From: Rasiella rasia
GTDB taxonomy: Bacteria; Bacteroidota; Bacteroidia; Flavobacteriales; Flavobacteriaceae
NCBI RefSeq assembly: GCF_011044175.1
Contig: NZ_CP049057.1
Coordinates: 2,743,501 to 2,807,500, forward strand
Reading direction: 5' to 3'
DNA: 64,000 nucleotides
Shown here piece after piece: positions 36,807 to 46,280 of this stretch (the stretch's first letter is position 1; each line of letters opens with the position of its first letter). The position numbers and the translations under genes are program-made. Under the pieces are notes generated by a model, which was not told the DNA's origin, did not search any database, and saw nothing but the letters and a program-made list of their open reading frames with translations.

Positions 36807-37625
36807 ATGTTAGATACTAAACATAAAAAAAAGAGTATGACCATCACGGTAATTTTGCACGTGATTCTACTCATTCTTTTGTTTTACGTTGGTATGACGT
36901 ATCTAGATCCGCCCCCAGAAAATGGAATTGCTGTAAATTTTGGTACAACAGATACTGGCTCGGGCAACATACAACCTACAGAACCAATTAAGTCTGCGCC
37001 TAAAGAAACCACACCGCCACCTGTAACCCAACCAAAATCTGAAATTAAAGAAGAAGTTATCACACAAGACAGTGAAGATGCACCCGTAATTAAGAAAGAA
37101 GAAAAGAAAAAGGTGCAAACTGAAACTCCTAAAAAAGTTGTTCCTAAAAAAGAAACTCCAAAAGTAATTGAGAAAACACCAGATAAATCAACCAAAAATG
37201 CCTTAGATAACTTAATCAATGGACCTAAAAGTGAAGGTACAGCAAAAGGTAGTGAAGGCGATGATAAAACTGGAGGTGGAGATAAGGGTAATCCTAATGG
37301 TGATCCAAACGCCCAAAGCTATTATGGAACGGGTAAAGGTCTAGACGGTGATGGAAACTATCTCTTAGGCGGTAGAAAGCCTTTAAATAAACCTAGAAAT
37401 CCGCAAGAATGTAATGAAGCGGGTAAGGTTGTTGTAAGTATAGAAGTAGATCGTAACGGAAATGTAACTAGCGCAAAACCTGGAGTACGTGGTACTACCA
37501 ATAATACCAGGTGCTTGTTAGATAAGGCAAAAGAAAATGCAATGGCCACTCGGTTTAATTCAGATACAAAGGCGCCTGCAAAACAGATAGGTAAGATTAT
37601 CTATAACTTCACGCTTTCTCAATAA
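36807..37625 (+). CDS. TonB-like energy transducer
   Basis: The protein has 272 residues. A cytoplasmic start (MLDTKHKKKSM) is followed by a single membrane anchor (VILHVILLILLFYVGM), a long Pro/Lys/Glu-rich periplasmic spacer (about 60-150), a Gly/Asp-rich stretch, and a C-terminal domain of the TonB type (AGKVVVSIEVDRNGNVTSAK to KIIYNFTLSQ). It lacks the classic YP motif of canonical TonB but has the same layout. Its position behind exbB-exbD indicates a shared energy-transfer complex for outer-membrane transport. Confidence 0.85.
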   Translation: MLDTKHKKKSMTITVILHVILLILLFYVGMTYLDPPPENGIAVNFGTTDTGSGNIQPTEPIKSAPKETTPPPVTQPKSEIKEEVITQDSEDAPVIKKEEKKKVQTETPKKVVPKKETPKVIEKTPDKSTKNALDNLINGPKSEGTAKGSEGDDKTGGGDKGNPNGDPNAQSYYGTGKGLDGDGNYLLGGRKPLNKPRNPQECNEAGKVVVSIEVDRNGNVTSAKPGVRGTTNNTRCLLDKAKENAMATRFNSDTKAPAKQIGKIIYNFTLSQ

Positions 37626-37672
37626 AACTCCCTTCGTTTTTTCAGTATCTTTAAGGTTTTAAATTACATGCT

Positions 37673-40168
37673 ATGAAACCTTTCATTACTTCCATTCTTT
37701 TAATTTCGTTTGCATTTATTTCTTGCGGTAGCCCTTCCGAAGAACTCCAAACAAATTCAGCAAGTAAAACACTCCCTGCCGACTTTATGTTTATGCAACG
37801 CGCGTATCCTACTGGGAGTATAAAACCAAATGCACTAAATGAAGCATTAACTTGGAAAGAAGCACAAAAAAAGTCGCAACGCAACGTATTAAATGTATGG
37901 GAATTTGCAGGTCCACTAAATATTGGCGGACGTATTACAGATATTGAAATACCAAATGATGATGCCACAACTTACTATGTTGGCGCAGCATCTGGGGGAA
38001 TCTTTAAAACTACCGATGGCGGTGCAAATTGGCAACCCATTTTTGATGAGGTTGGCGTACTATCTATTGGCGATATAGAAATTTCAAAAGCAAATACCGA
38101 TGTAATTTGGGTAGGTACTGGCGAGGTAAATGCAGGAGGTGGGTCTCTTGTATACGATGGTAAGGGTGTGTACAAAAGTGAAGATGGGGGTGCTACGTGG
38201 AACAACAAAGGTCTGCCAACCACCGGCAGTATTGGCAAGGTGCTAATAGATCCGACAAACGAAGATAATATTTTGGTAGCTGCCATGGGGCCGCTTTTTA
38301 GAAACGATAATAATCGTGGAGTATATAGAAGTCAAGATGGAGGTGACACCTGGAGCCAGGTATTATTTGTGAGTGAAGTTACGGGAGCCATAGACATGGC
38401 AATTCATCCTACAAATGGAGCTATCATCTATGCCGCTATGTGGGAACGTATGCGTAGACCAGAAGCAACAACTTTTGGTGGGGCAACTTCGGGATTGTAT
38501 CGTTCTACAGATGGAGGAGATACATGGAACGAAATGACAAACGGTCTTCCTTCGGTTGCGAGTGAAAAAGGCAGAATAAGTATCGATATTTCACAATCTA
38601 ATCCAGATGTGCTTTATGCGAGATACGCGAACGCAGCTGGAAGTATTCAAGGGGTGTATAAATCTACAGATGGTGGAGATACATGGATCGAAAAAAATTC
38701 TAGTCAGTTGCAAAATGTTGGTTTCCATTGGTGGTTTAGAGGAATTTACGTAGATCCTAGTGATGAGAACGTTCTTTATAACGTAGATTTTATTGTACAG
38801 AAGTCTACAGATGGTGGCGATTCTTGGGCTACCGCATTTCCAAATGTGCATGTAGATCAGCACGCACTTGCATTTAATGCTCAAACAGCAGGTGAAGTTC
38901 TGTTAGGTAATGATGGCGGTTTGTACTACAGTGATGACGACGGGGCATCTTCTAGTAAAGATCTTAGCTTGCCAATTACGCAGCTTTATAGAATGTATGT
39001 TGATCCACAAAATGAAGATAAAGTGTACGCTGGGGCTCAAGATAATAGTACCATGCGTACCACCACTGGCGGATTAACAAACTGGAACATTATTAACGGA
39101 GGTGATGGCTTTCAACCTTTGGTAGATGCTACAGACACAAATGTAATCTATGCATTGTCGCAGCGCGGAGCATTTGTAAAATCAACTAATGACGGTGCAT
39201 CTTTTAGCAGTGCAACAAGTGGTATTGCTGCTTCAGACAGAAAAAATTGGGATACTCCAACAACCTTCGACCCTTCAGATTCGCAAACGCTATATTACGG
39301 AGCCAACAGATTGTACAGATCGACAGATGCAGCTGCAAGTTGGACGGCAATTAGCCCAGACCTAACAAACGGTTCGGGTGGTGGAAATAACACCTATGGT
39401 ACGATTACTACTATAGATGTTTCGCCATTAGACAGCGATTTAATTTATGTGGGTACAGATGATGGTAACGTGTGGGTGACACAAAATGGCGGAAACGATT
39501 GGACTAATATTTCCGTAGGAATTCCAAATAGATGGGTGACTAAAGTATTAGCAGATCGAGATGATGTGAATAGAGTTTTTGTAACGCTGTCTGGCTATCG
39601 CTATGGCGAAGATGAGGGTAATGTGTACAGATCTAGCAATAGAGGGCAGGTGTGGGGAGCAATTGGTGCTAGTTTACCAGACATCCCTATAAACGACATT
39701 GTAAAAGATGCAAACGGAAACACTTTTCTAGCAACAGACGTTGGTGTTTTTGGAGCTGCCACAGAAGCGTATGTTTGGCAAGTGATAGATGGTAATATGC
39801 CTTCTGTTGTGGTTAACGATTTACATATTCACGAACCTTCTGGGATGTTGTATGCTGCCACTTACGGTCGTTCTATTTATAAATTAGATCTTGCAAGTGT
39901 TACGTTAAGTACTTCGGAAATAGAAGACACCATAAAAGCGTCTATTTTTCCAAATCCAGCTAGCGATGTAGTTACTATTGCATTAACCGAAACTGTAGCT
40001 CAAGCAAACATTGTTATTTTTGATGCTCTAGGGAGGGAAGTTGGAAACCATTCTTTTAAGAACCAACAGAGGCTGGTGTTGTCTATTAGTACGTTAGAAA
40101 CGGGTAGTTATTTTGTAAAAGTAATAACTCCATTTGCTACTAGTACCAAGAAATTGATTGTAAAATAA
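37673..40168 (+). CDS. BNR/VPS10-type propeller protein with T9SS sorting domain and a lipobox
   Basis: The protein has 831 residues. The N-terminus (MKPFITSILLISFAFISCGS) looks like a lipoprotein signal with the lipobox FISC. The body contains many BNR/Asp-box blades (STDGGDTWxE, KTTDGGANWQP, SEDGGATWNN, STDGGDSWAT), a sortilin-like ten-bladed or tandem propeller. The last ~80 residues are a clear T9SS type A domain (IFPNPASDVVTIAL, FDALGREVG, LETGSYFVKVITP, KKLIVK). A lipobox plus a T9SS C-terminal domain in one protein is unusual. Probably an extracellular glycan-binding or glycosidase-like protein on the cell surface. The next gene begins only a few bases after its stop. Confidence 0.85.
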   Translation: MKPFITSILLISFAFISCGSPSEELQTNSASKTLPADFMFMQRAYPTGSIKPNALNEALTWKEAQKKSQRNVLNVWEFAGPLNIGGRITDIEIPNDDATTYYVGAASGGIFKTTDGGANWQPIFDEVGVLSIGDIEISKANTDVIWVGTGEVNAGGGSLVYDGKGVYKSEDGGATWNNKGLPTTGSIGKVLIDPTNEDNILVAAMGPLFRNDNNRGVYRSQDGGDTWSQVLFVSEVTGAIDMAIHPTNGAIIYAAMWERMRRPEATTFGGATSGLYRSTDGGDTWNEMTNGLPSVASEKGRISIDISQSNPDVLYARYANAAGSIQGVYKSTDGGDTWIEKNSSQLQNVGFHWWFRGIYVDPSDENVLYNVDFIVQKSTDGGDSWATAFPNVHVDQHALAFNAQTAGEVLLGNDGGLYYSDDDGASSSKDLSLPITQLYRMYVDPQNEDKVYAGAQDNSTMRTTTGGLTNWNIINGGDGFQPLVDATDTNVIYALSQRGAFVKSTNDGASFSSATSGIAASDRKNWDTPTTFDPSDSQTLYYGANRLYRSTDAAASWTAISPDLTNGSGGGNNTYGTITTIDVSPLDSDLIYVGTDDGNVWVTQNGGNDWTNISVGIPNRWVTKVLADRDDVNRVFVTLSGYRYGEDEGNVYRSSNRGQVWGAIGASLPDIPINDIVKDANGNTFLATDVGVFGAATEAYVWQVIDGNMPSVVVNDLHIHEPSGMLYAATYGRSIYKLDLASVTLSTSEIEDTIKASIFPNPASDVVTIALTETVAQANIVIFDALGREVGNHSFKNQQRLVLSISTLETGSYFVKVITPFATSTKKLIVK

Positions 40169-40174
40169 GCTGCT

Positions 40175-41392
40175 ATCAACTATTCTGAAACAATACAATG
40201 GCTTTTTAAGCAGTTGCCTATGTACCAACGTCAAGGCAAGGTTGCGTACAAGGCGAATTTAGATAATACCGAAGCGTTAGCTAATTACTTAAACCATCCT
40301 GAAAATGGTTTTAAAAGTGTGCATGTTGGTGGGACTAATGGTAAAGGGTCTACAAGCCATATGCTGGCTTCGATCTTGCAAGAAGCAGGATATTCTGTTG
40401 GACTGTATACATCGCCTCACTTAAAAGATTTCCGAGAACGAATTAAGATTAACGGGGAAATGATTTCGAAACGATCGGTGTCTTCGTTTGTGGCCAAACA
40501 TCAACATTTTTTTGAGGTACAGCAATTGTCTTTCTTCGAAATGACCGTGGGTTTAGCTTTTGATTATTTTAGAAAGAAAAAAGTAGACATCGCGATTGTA
40601 GAGGTGGGCCTAGGAGGTAGATTAGACAGCACAAATATAATTACGCCAGAAATTTCAGTAATAACAAATATTGGTTTAGATCACACACAATTTTTAGGAA
40701 CTACCTTAAGTGCAATTGCTTCGGAAAAAGGAGGGATTATAAAATATGGTGTTCCGGTGGTAATTGGAGAACGTGTAAAAGAAACCGCTGCTGTTTTCAA
40801 GAAAATTTCCGAAGAAAAAAAAGCCAAGCTCATTTTTGCAGAAGATACTGAGTTTCCATACTACTCTTCAGATTTAAAAGGTAATTACCAGAAAAACAAT
40901 CAGCGTACCGCCTTAACTGCCATAACAATACTTCGGTCTCAGGGATGGGAAATTTCAGAAGAAAACATTACAAACGGGCTGCGATACGTAACAAGAAATA
41001 CGGGTTTGCAAGGTAGGTGGCAATTGTTAGGTGAGAATCCTAAAGTAATTTGTGACACAGCTCATAATATGGAGGGATTGAATTATGTTATGAAGCAGTT
41101 AGATACAGAAGATTTTGAATCGTTACACATTGTGTTTGGAGTGGTGTCTGACAAAGATTTAAATAAAATATTACCCTTACTACCTAAGGAGGCTACGTAT
41201 TATTTTTGCAGCCCCAATATTCCGCGTGCACTTCCTGCAACACTATTACAAGAGACAGCCGGTACATTTGGCTTGCTTGGTGGCTGTTACAACGGCGTTA
41301 CAGCTGCATTGAAAGAAGCAAAGAAAATAGCATCTGCTAATGATTTAATTTTTGTTGGTGGAAGTACATTTGTAGTGGCAGAGGTTGTTTAA
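40175..41392 (+). CDS. folC: Bifunctional folylpolyglutamate synthase/dihydrofolate synthase (non-AUG start)
   Basis: The enzyme adds glutamate to dihydropteroate and folates. Motifs are HVGGTNGKGSTSHMLASIL (P-loop), YTSPHLKDFRERI, EVGLGGRLDSTNI and CDTAHNMEGL. The first ATG in frame (40220) would remove the first conserved helix. In-frame codons upstream still encode that helix (NYSETIQWLFKQLPMYQRQG), as in homologues, and the codon where Met is expected is ATC at 40175, seven bases after the stop of the previous gene. Hence either an ATC start, the TTG at 40214, or an error. With ATC the protein has 405 residues. Likely translated by coupling with the upstream gene. Confidence 0.9.
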   Translation: MNYSETIQWLFKQLPMYQRQGKVAYKANLDNTEALANYLNHPENGFKSVHVGGTNGKGSTSHMLASILQEAGYSVGLYTSPHLKDFRERIKINGEMISKRSVSSFVAKHQHFFEVQQLSFFEMTVGLAFDYFRKKKVDIAIVEVGLGGRLDSTNIITPEISVITNIGLDHTQFLGTTLSAIASEKGGIIKYGVPVVIGERVKETAAVFKKISEEKKAKLIFAEDTEFPYYSSDLKGNYQKNNQRTALTAITILRSQGWEISEENITNGLRYVTRNTGLQGRWQLLGENPKVICDTAHNMEGLNYVMKQLDTEDFESLHIVFGVVSDKDLNKILPLLPKEATYYFCSPNIPRALPATLLQETAGTFGLLGGCYNGVTAALKEAKKIASANDLIFVGGSTFVVAEVV

Positions 41393-41504
41393 AAGGTATA
41401 TGTGTAACGGAAGTGTATAAAAAGGATGTTTTGAAGAAAATTATACAATTAAATGTTTGTTGTATTCAAAAACTACTTTATATTTGCAACCGCTAACAAA
41501 GTAA

Positions 41505-41579
41505 GGGCGCTTAGCTCAGTTGGTTCAGAGCACTTGGTTTACACCCAAGGGGTCGGGGGTTCGAATCCCTCAGCGCCCA
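41505..41579 (+). tRNA. tRNA-Val (anticodon TAC)
   Basis: A complete cloverleaf can be drawn. The acceptor stem is GGGCGCT/AGCGCCC, the D arm starts GCTC-AGTTGGTTCAGA-GC, and the anticodon stem-loop CTTGG-TTTACAC-CCAAG has anticodon TAC. The T arm is GGGGG-TTCGAAT-CCCTC, with discriminator base A. CCA is not encoded. Length 75 nt. Confidence 0.96.
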
Positions 41580-41590
41580 CATCAAGCAGA

Positions 41591-41620
41591 AAATCCACAT
41601 CGCAAGATGTGGATTTTTTT
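41591..41620 (+). terminator. Terminator of tRNA-Val
   Basis: ATCCACATC-GCAA-GATGTGGAT forms a perfect 9-bp stem with a stable GCAA tetraloop, followed by TTTTTTT. Confidence 0.88.
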
Positions 41621-41672
41621 ATTTCAGAAAACGCGATAAGTTCACTTTAAAGCGTTTTCTGAAATAAAAAAA
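41614..41672. repeat. 21-bp inverted repeat directly after the tRNA terminator
   Basis: The arms at 41614-41634 and 41652-41672 are perfect reverse complements (T-run, ATTTCAGAAAACGC / GCGTTTTCTGAAAT, A-run) around a 17-base loop. The right arm is also the start of the 115-bp repeat. Confidence 0.85.
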
Positions 41673-41753
41673 TTGCAACGCGACTAGCGTTGTATGATTT
41701 TCTATTTGCAGAAGTGGTATCGTATTAGGGATGTTTTGCGCAGCAAAAGAATC
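41639..41753 (+). repeat. 115-bp direct repeat, copy 1
   Basis: Identical over 115 bp to 41766-41880. It holds two internal hairpins: CAACGC-GACTA-GCGTTG and TTTTGC-GCA-GCAAAA. No gene is visible in it. Confidence 0.92.
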
Positions 41754-41765
41754 CTGATTACCGGG

Positions 41766-41880
41766 AGTTCACTTTAAAGCGTTTTCTGAAATAAAAAAAT
41801 TGCAACGCGACTAGCGTTGTATGATTTTCTATTTGCAGAAGTGGTATCGTATTAGGGATGTTTTGCGCAGCAAAAGAATC
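41766..41880 (+). repeat. 115-bp direct repeat, copy 2
   Basis: Exact copy of 41639-41753, separated by the 12-base spacer CTGATTACCGGG (period 127 bp). Sequence diverges immediately after the copy ends. The perfect identity suggests a recent duplication. Confidence 0.92.
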
Positions 41881-41957
41881 TGAATTCTAAAAGACGCTAA
41901 GAATGTAGCTTGTTTAAGTTTCATTTTTATAAAATTGTTTTATGTAATTTTGTTTTA

Positions 41958-43011
<1,054 letters not shown>

Positions 43012-43015
<4 letters not shown>

Positions 43016-44292
43016 AGTAAATCTAGCACGCGTTCTAACGCCATGCCTCTAGAGCCTTTTATAAGGATATAACTCGATGCAATTTTGGTGTTTAGTAGGT
43101 CTTTTTTTAAATCTTCGAACGTCGCAAAGGTTTTAATATTTGAGGTTTTGGTTTGTGTTCTGCTGAAATTTTCACCTACCAAATAGGTGGTGCCTATTTT
43201 ATTTTCAGTTATAAAATCTACAATGTTTTGATGTTCTTCTGAAGCAGCCAGACCCAATTCAAACATATCGCCTAAGATAAGTACTTTCTTATCAGCTTCA
43301 GTTTGTTGAAGGTTTTCGAGAGCAGCCAACATACTTGTTGGATTCGCATTATACGCGTCTAATAAAATTATGTACTCTCCTTTTTTAATAACTTGAGACC
43401 GATTGTTTTGTGGAACATATCCTTCTATGGCTTTCTTAAGGTCTTTTGTTGCTACCTTAAAATACTGCCCAATGGCAATAGCCGCTGCTATATTATGAAA
43501 GTTATAAAGTCCAACTAAGTTGCTATTTATGATTTCTCCCTGATAACCAATTTGCACATGTGTAGAAGCGTCTAGTAGTTGTACATGGCAATCTTGAAGA
43601 TTGTCTCCAAAGGTAAATCGTTGCAGTGGTTTAGATATTTCCAGTTGTTTCGGGTCGTTGGCATTTACAAAGGCCGTCGCAGCTGTTTTCTGAAGATATG
43701 CATAGAGTTCTGTTTTTCCTCGAATAACCCCGTCAAGGCTTCCAAAACCCTCTAGATGTGCTTTTCCGAAGTTGGTGATGTATCCATAGTTGGGTTGGGC
43801 AATTTCGCTCAGCTGTGCAATTTCTTTCAAATGATTGGCGCCCATTTCAACAATTCCAATTTCCGTAGCATCGGTCATTGCTAGCAGTGTAAGGGGTACG
43901 CCAATATGGTTGTTGAGGTTGCCAAGAGTAGCGCTTACGTTATATGCCGTGCTTAAAACAGCGTTTATAAGTTCTTTAGACGTGGTCTTGCCATTACTAC
44001 CTGTAAGTCCAATAATGGGTATGTTAAGCTGTTTACGGTGGAAAGCGGCTAACTTTTGAAGTTGGGTTAGAACATCTTTACAGAAAATAGTTTCTCCAGT
44101 GTTTTTATGATAACGCATATCGTCTATAACAACGTGCATGGCGCCTTTTTCTAATGCTTCTTGGGCAAAGGTGTTGCCATTAAAATTATCACCTTTCAGT
44201 GCGAAGAAAATACAGTCTTTAGTGATTTTTCGAGTGTCAGTACAAACACCGCTACTGCGTTTAAATAGGTTGTGGAGCGTTTCGATCTTCAA
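43012..44292 (-). CDS. murF: UDP-N-acetylmuramoyl-tripeptide--D-alanyl-D-alanine ligase
   Basis: The protein has 426 residues. MurF adds D-Ala-D-Ala to the UDP-MurNAc tripeptide in peptidoglycan synthesis. Seen are the N-domain start (GVCTDTRKI, IFFALKGDNFNGN), the ATP loop GLTGSNGKTTSKELI, IVEMGANHLKEIAQL, LLDAYNANPTSMLAAL and LKGSRGMALERVL. No ATG is available at the expected N-terminus, so it probably starts at the TTG at 44292; a -7-like TACCTTTA lies just upstream on the minus strand. It stands alone here rather than in the division/cell-wall cluster, as is common in flavobacteria. Confidence 0.95.
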
Positions 44293-44330
44293 TTTAGATA
44301 GTCTTTTTTTGTTAAAGTAAAGGTATAAAA

Positions 44331-44367
44331 AAACCCTCCGAGGCTATATGAGCTTGGGAGGGTTTTT
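44331..44367 (-). terminator. Terminator of gldJ
   Basis: CCCTCCGAGGCT and AGCTTGGGAGGG form a long stem with an ATATG loop, bordered by A and T runs. In the minus direction it ends in GGGTTTTTTTAT and follows the gldJ stop by about 20 bp. Confidence 0.8.
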
Positions 44368-44384
44368 CTATTTTTTTAAACGGC

Positions 44385-46067
44385 CTAGTGTCTTGGACGT
44401 TTTCCTTTTTTAGATTTTGAACCTACACGAGACATTGCGCATCTAAACCCAATATAGTCTGTTGCCATATCTTGTGGGAAGTAACGACGTTGTGCTGGGT
44501 CTAACCAGTAATCACGATCTCTCCATGAACCTCCTTTATAAACACGTACTTCGTTGTCTATAAGTGTTGTTCTGCTAGCAGATTTGTCGTAAGAACGATC
44601 CATTGTTCCTGTACTGTCTGCAGTAACCAGATGTTTTGGAGAGTTGTACATACGCTTAGACTCATCTTCGCTTTCTCCTTCACTATCAAAATCGCTGAAA
44701 GAAGAGTAATAACGTGTAGAGCGTTTGTCTCCATCACGGTAGTCACGGTTGTCACTTTCTGAGAACTGAGTTCTTAAATAAGTTTCTTCTTCGTCTACAG
44801 GTATCTGAACAATTTCTCCAGGGAAATTTCTTGCGATTATCTTTCCGTTACTCAAGGTGTCATAAACCATAGAGTCTTTCGTTACAATTTTTACCTTACC
44901 GTCCTCGCCAATAGCGTTTTTAGTATATACATTACCACGATAGTAGTTAAAATCGTTAAACTCATCATCTACGATAGGTCTATAAACGTCTGCTACCCAT
45001 TCGGCAACGTTACCTGCCATATCGTATAATCCGTAGTCATTTGGCTCGTAAGACTTCACTTCAGCGGTAATGTCGGCACCATCATCACTCCATCCTGCAA
45101 TTCCACCGTAATCACCATCACCTTGCTTAAAGTTTGCTAATTGGTCACCACGACTTCTTCTTTTTCCAGAACGAGTATATTGCCCATCCCATGGATATTT
45201 TTTTCTACCTCTATAAACGTTGTAATTACGTAAGCCTACAAGTCCAAGTGCGGCATATTCCCACTCTGCTTCGGTAGGTAGTCTGTATGCTGGTAATAAA
45301 AGCCCATCTTTACGTTGCACGTATAGGTTTGTGCTGTCTTTGCTTTTCTTCGCTAAACTTGCAGAACGCTTTCCTCCTTTTGTAATTGAGTCATTACCAC
45401 CATAGGTTTGCGTTGGTGCATTTAGATATGTTTGTGTGCTAAAAGTTTCGCCTGGCTTCACTTCATAACGAGCATTACGAGCTGTAAAACCTTCTTCTTC
45501 AAGAATAAGTTCGTTTACACGATCACTACGCCAATTGCTAAATTCAACCGCTTGAATCCAACTAACTCCTACAACCGGGTAATCTGCATAGGCAGGGTGG
45601 CGTAGATAGTTATTGGTCATAACTTCATTAAAACCTAAACGATTTCTCCATACCAAAGTATCTGGTACGGCTCCGTTATAAATTCTTCTATATTGTTCGT
45701 CTTCTGGAGGGAATACACGTTTTAACCAGTCTAAGTATTCTAAATACATTAGATTAGTTACCTCAGTTTCATCCATGTAGAATGATTGAACGTGTTGTTG
45801 GTTAGGAGAGTTGTTCCAATCGTGCATTGGGTCATCTTGTACACGACCCATGGTAAACGTACCACCTTCAATAAAAACAAGTCCAGGACCTGTTTCTTGT
45901 TCTTTCGCTTTAGGATTGTATTGAAATCCACCTTCTTTGGAGTTCATTTTCCAACCTGTAGCTCTCGAACTATTTTTATAGTCACGAGATTTGTTACAAC
46001 TAGCAATTAGCGCAGTAACTGCTACCAACATTAATACTTTTAAGGCTAAGTTTTTTATCATGTTCAT
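44385..46067 (-). CDS. gldJ: Gliding motility lipoprotein GldJ
   Basis: The protein has 560 residues from the ATG at 46067 (a second ATG at 46061 is equally possible). The lipoprotein signal ends ALIASC. The body is a formylglycine-generating-enzyme (FGE-sulfatase) fold: VFIEGGTFTMGRVQDDP, MDETEVTNLMYLEYLDWL, YPVVGVSWIQAVEFSNW, LPTEAEWEYAALG, DMAGNVAEWVADVY, VYKGGSWRDRDYWLDPAQRR and YIGFRCAMS. GldJ is needed for gliding and for stability of GldK in the T9SS. It is divergent from porU, the standard flavobacterial arrangement. Confidence 0.95.
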   Translation of the reverse strand: MNMIKNLALKVLMLVAVTALIASCNKSRDYKNSSRATGWKMNSKEGGFQYNPKAKEQETGPGLVFIEGGTFTMGRVQDDPMHDWNNSPNQQHVQSFYMDETEVTNLMYLEYLDWLKRVFPPEDEQYRRIYNGAVPDTLVWRNRLGFNEVMTNNYLRHPAYADYPVVGVSWIQAVEFSNWRSDRVNELILEEEGFTARNARYEVKPGETFSTQTYLNAPTQTYGGNDSITKGGKRSASLAKKSKDSTNLYVQRKDGLLLPAYRLPTEAEWEYAALGLVGLRNYNVYRGRKKYPWDGQYTRSGKRRSRGDQLANFKQGDGDYGGIAGWSDDGADITAEVKSYEPNDYGLYDMAGNVAEWVADVYRPIVDDEFNDFNYYRGNVYTKNAIGEDGKVKIVTKDSMVYDTLSNGKIIARNFPGEIVQIPVDEEETYLRTQFSESDNRDYRDGDKRSTRYYSSFSDFDSEGESEDESKRMYNSPKHLVTADSTGTMDRSYDKSASRTTLIDNEVRVYKGGSWRDRDYWLDPAQRRYFPQDMATDYIGFRCAMSRVGSKSKKGKRPRH

Positions 46068-46258
46068 AGGTTCACTTATGAAAAAATTGGGTTCGCAATA
46101 TAACAATTAACGATAAAAGCACAATAATATTTTACTATTTATGCGCTGTAAGGCTCGTATTTTGTATTCGACCCAGTGTTAAACGTATCTTTTAATCGTT
46201 TATTATGAAGAATACGTCAATCTTCGCAAAAAGTTTAAAATTACTCTTATACTAACCG

Positions 46259-46266
46259 TATATTTG
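46259..46266 (+). promoter_or_regulatory. -7 promoter box of porU
   Basis: TATATTTG is a perfect TAnnTTTG match, 14 bp before the ATG at 46281. Confidence 0.6.
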
Positions 46267-46280
46267 AAGCGTTACTACTT

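Noticed and set aside
41639-41880. CRISPR-like array behind the tRNA gene
   Set aside because: There are only two units of 115 bp with a 12-base spacer and no cas genes nearby; this is a simple duplication.
41910-41957. Extended start (TTG at 41910) for the SGNH lipoprotein
   Set aside because: The ATG at 41958 immediately opens a canonical lipoprotein signal; the extension adds a second hydrophobic run of no purpose.
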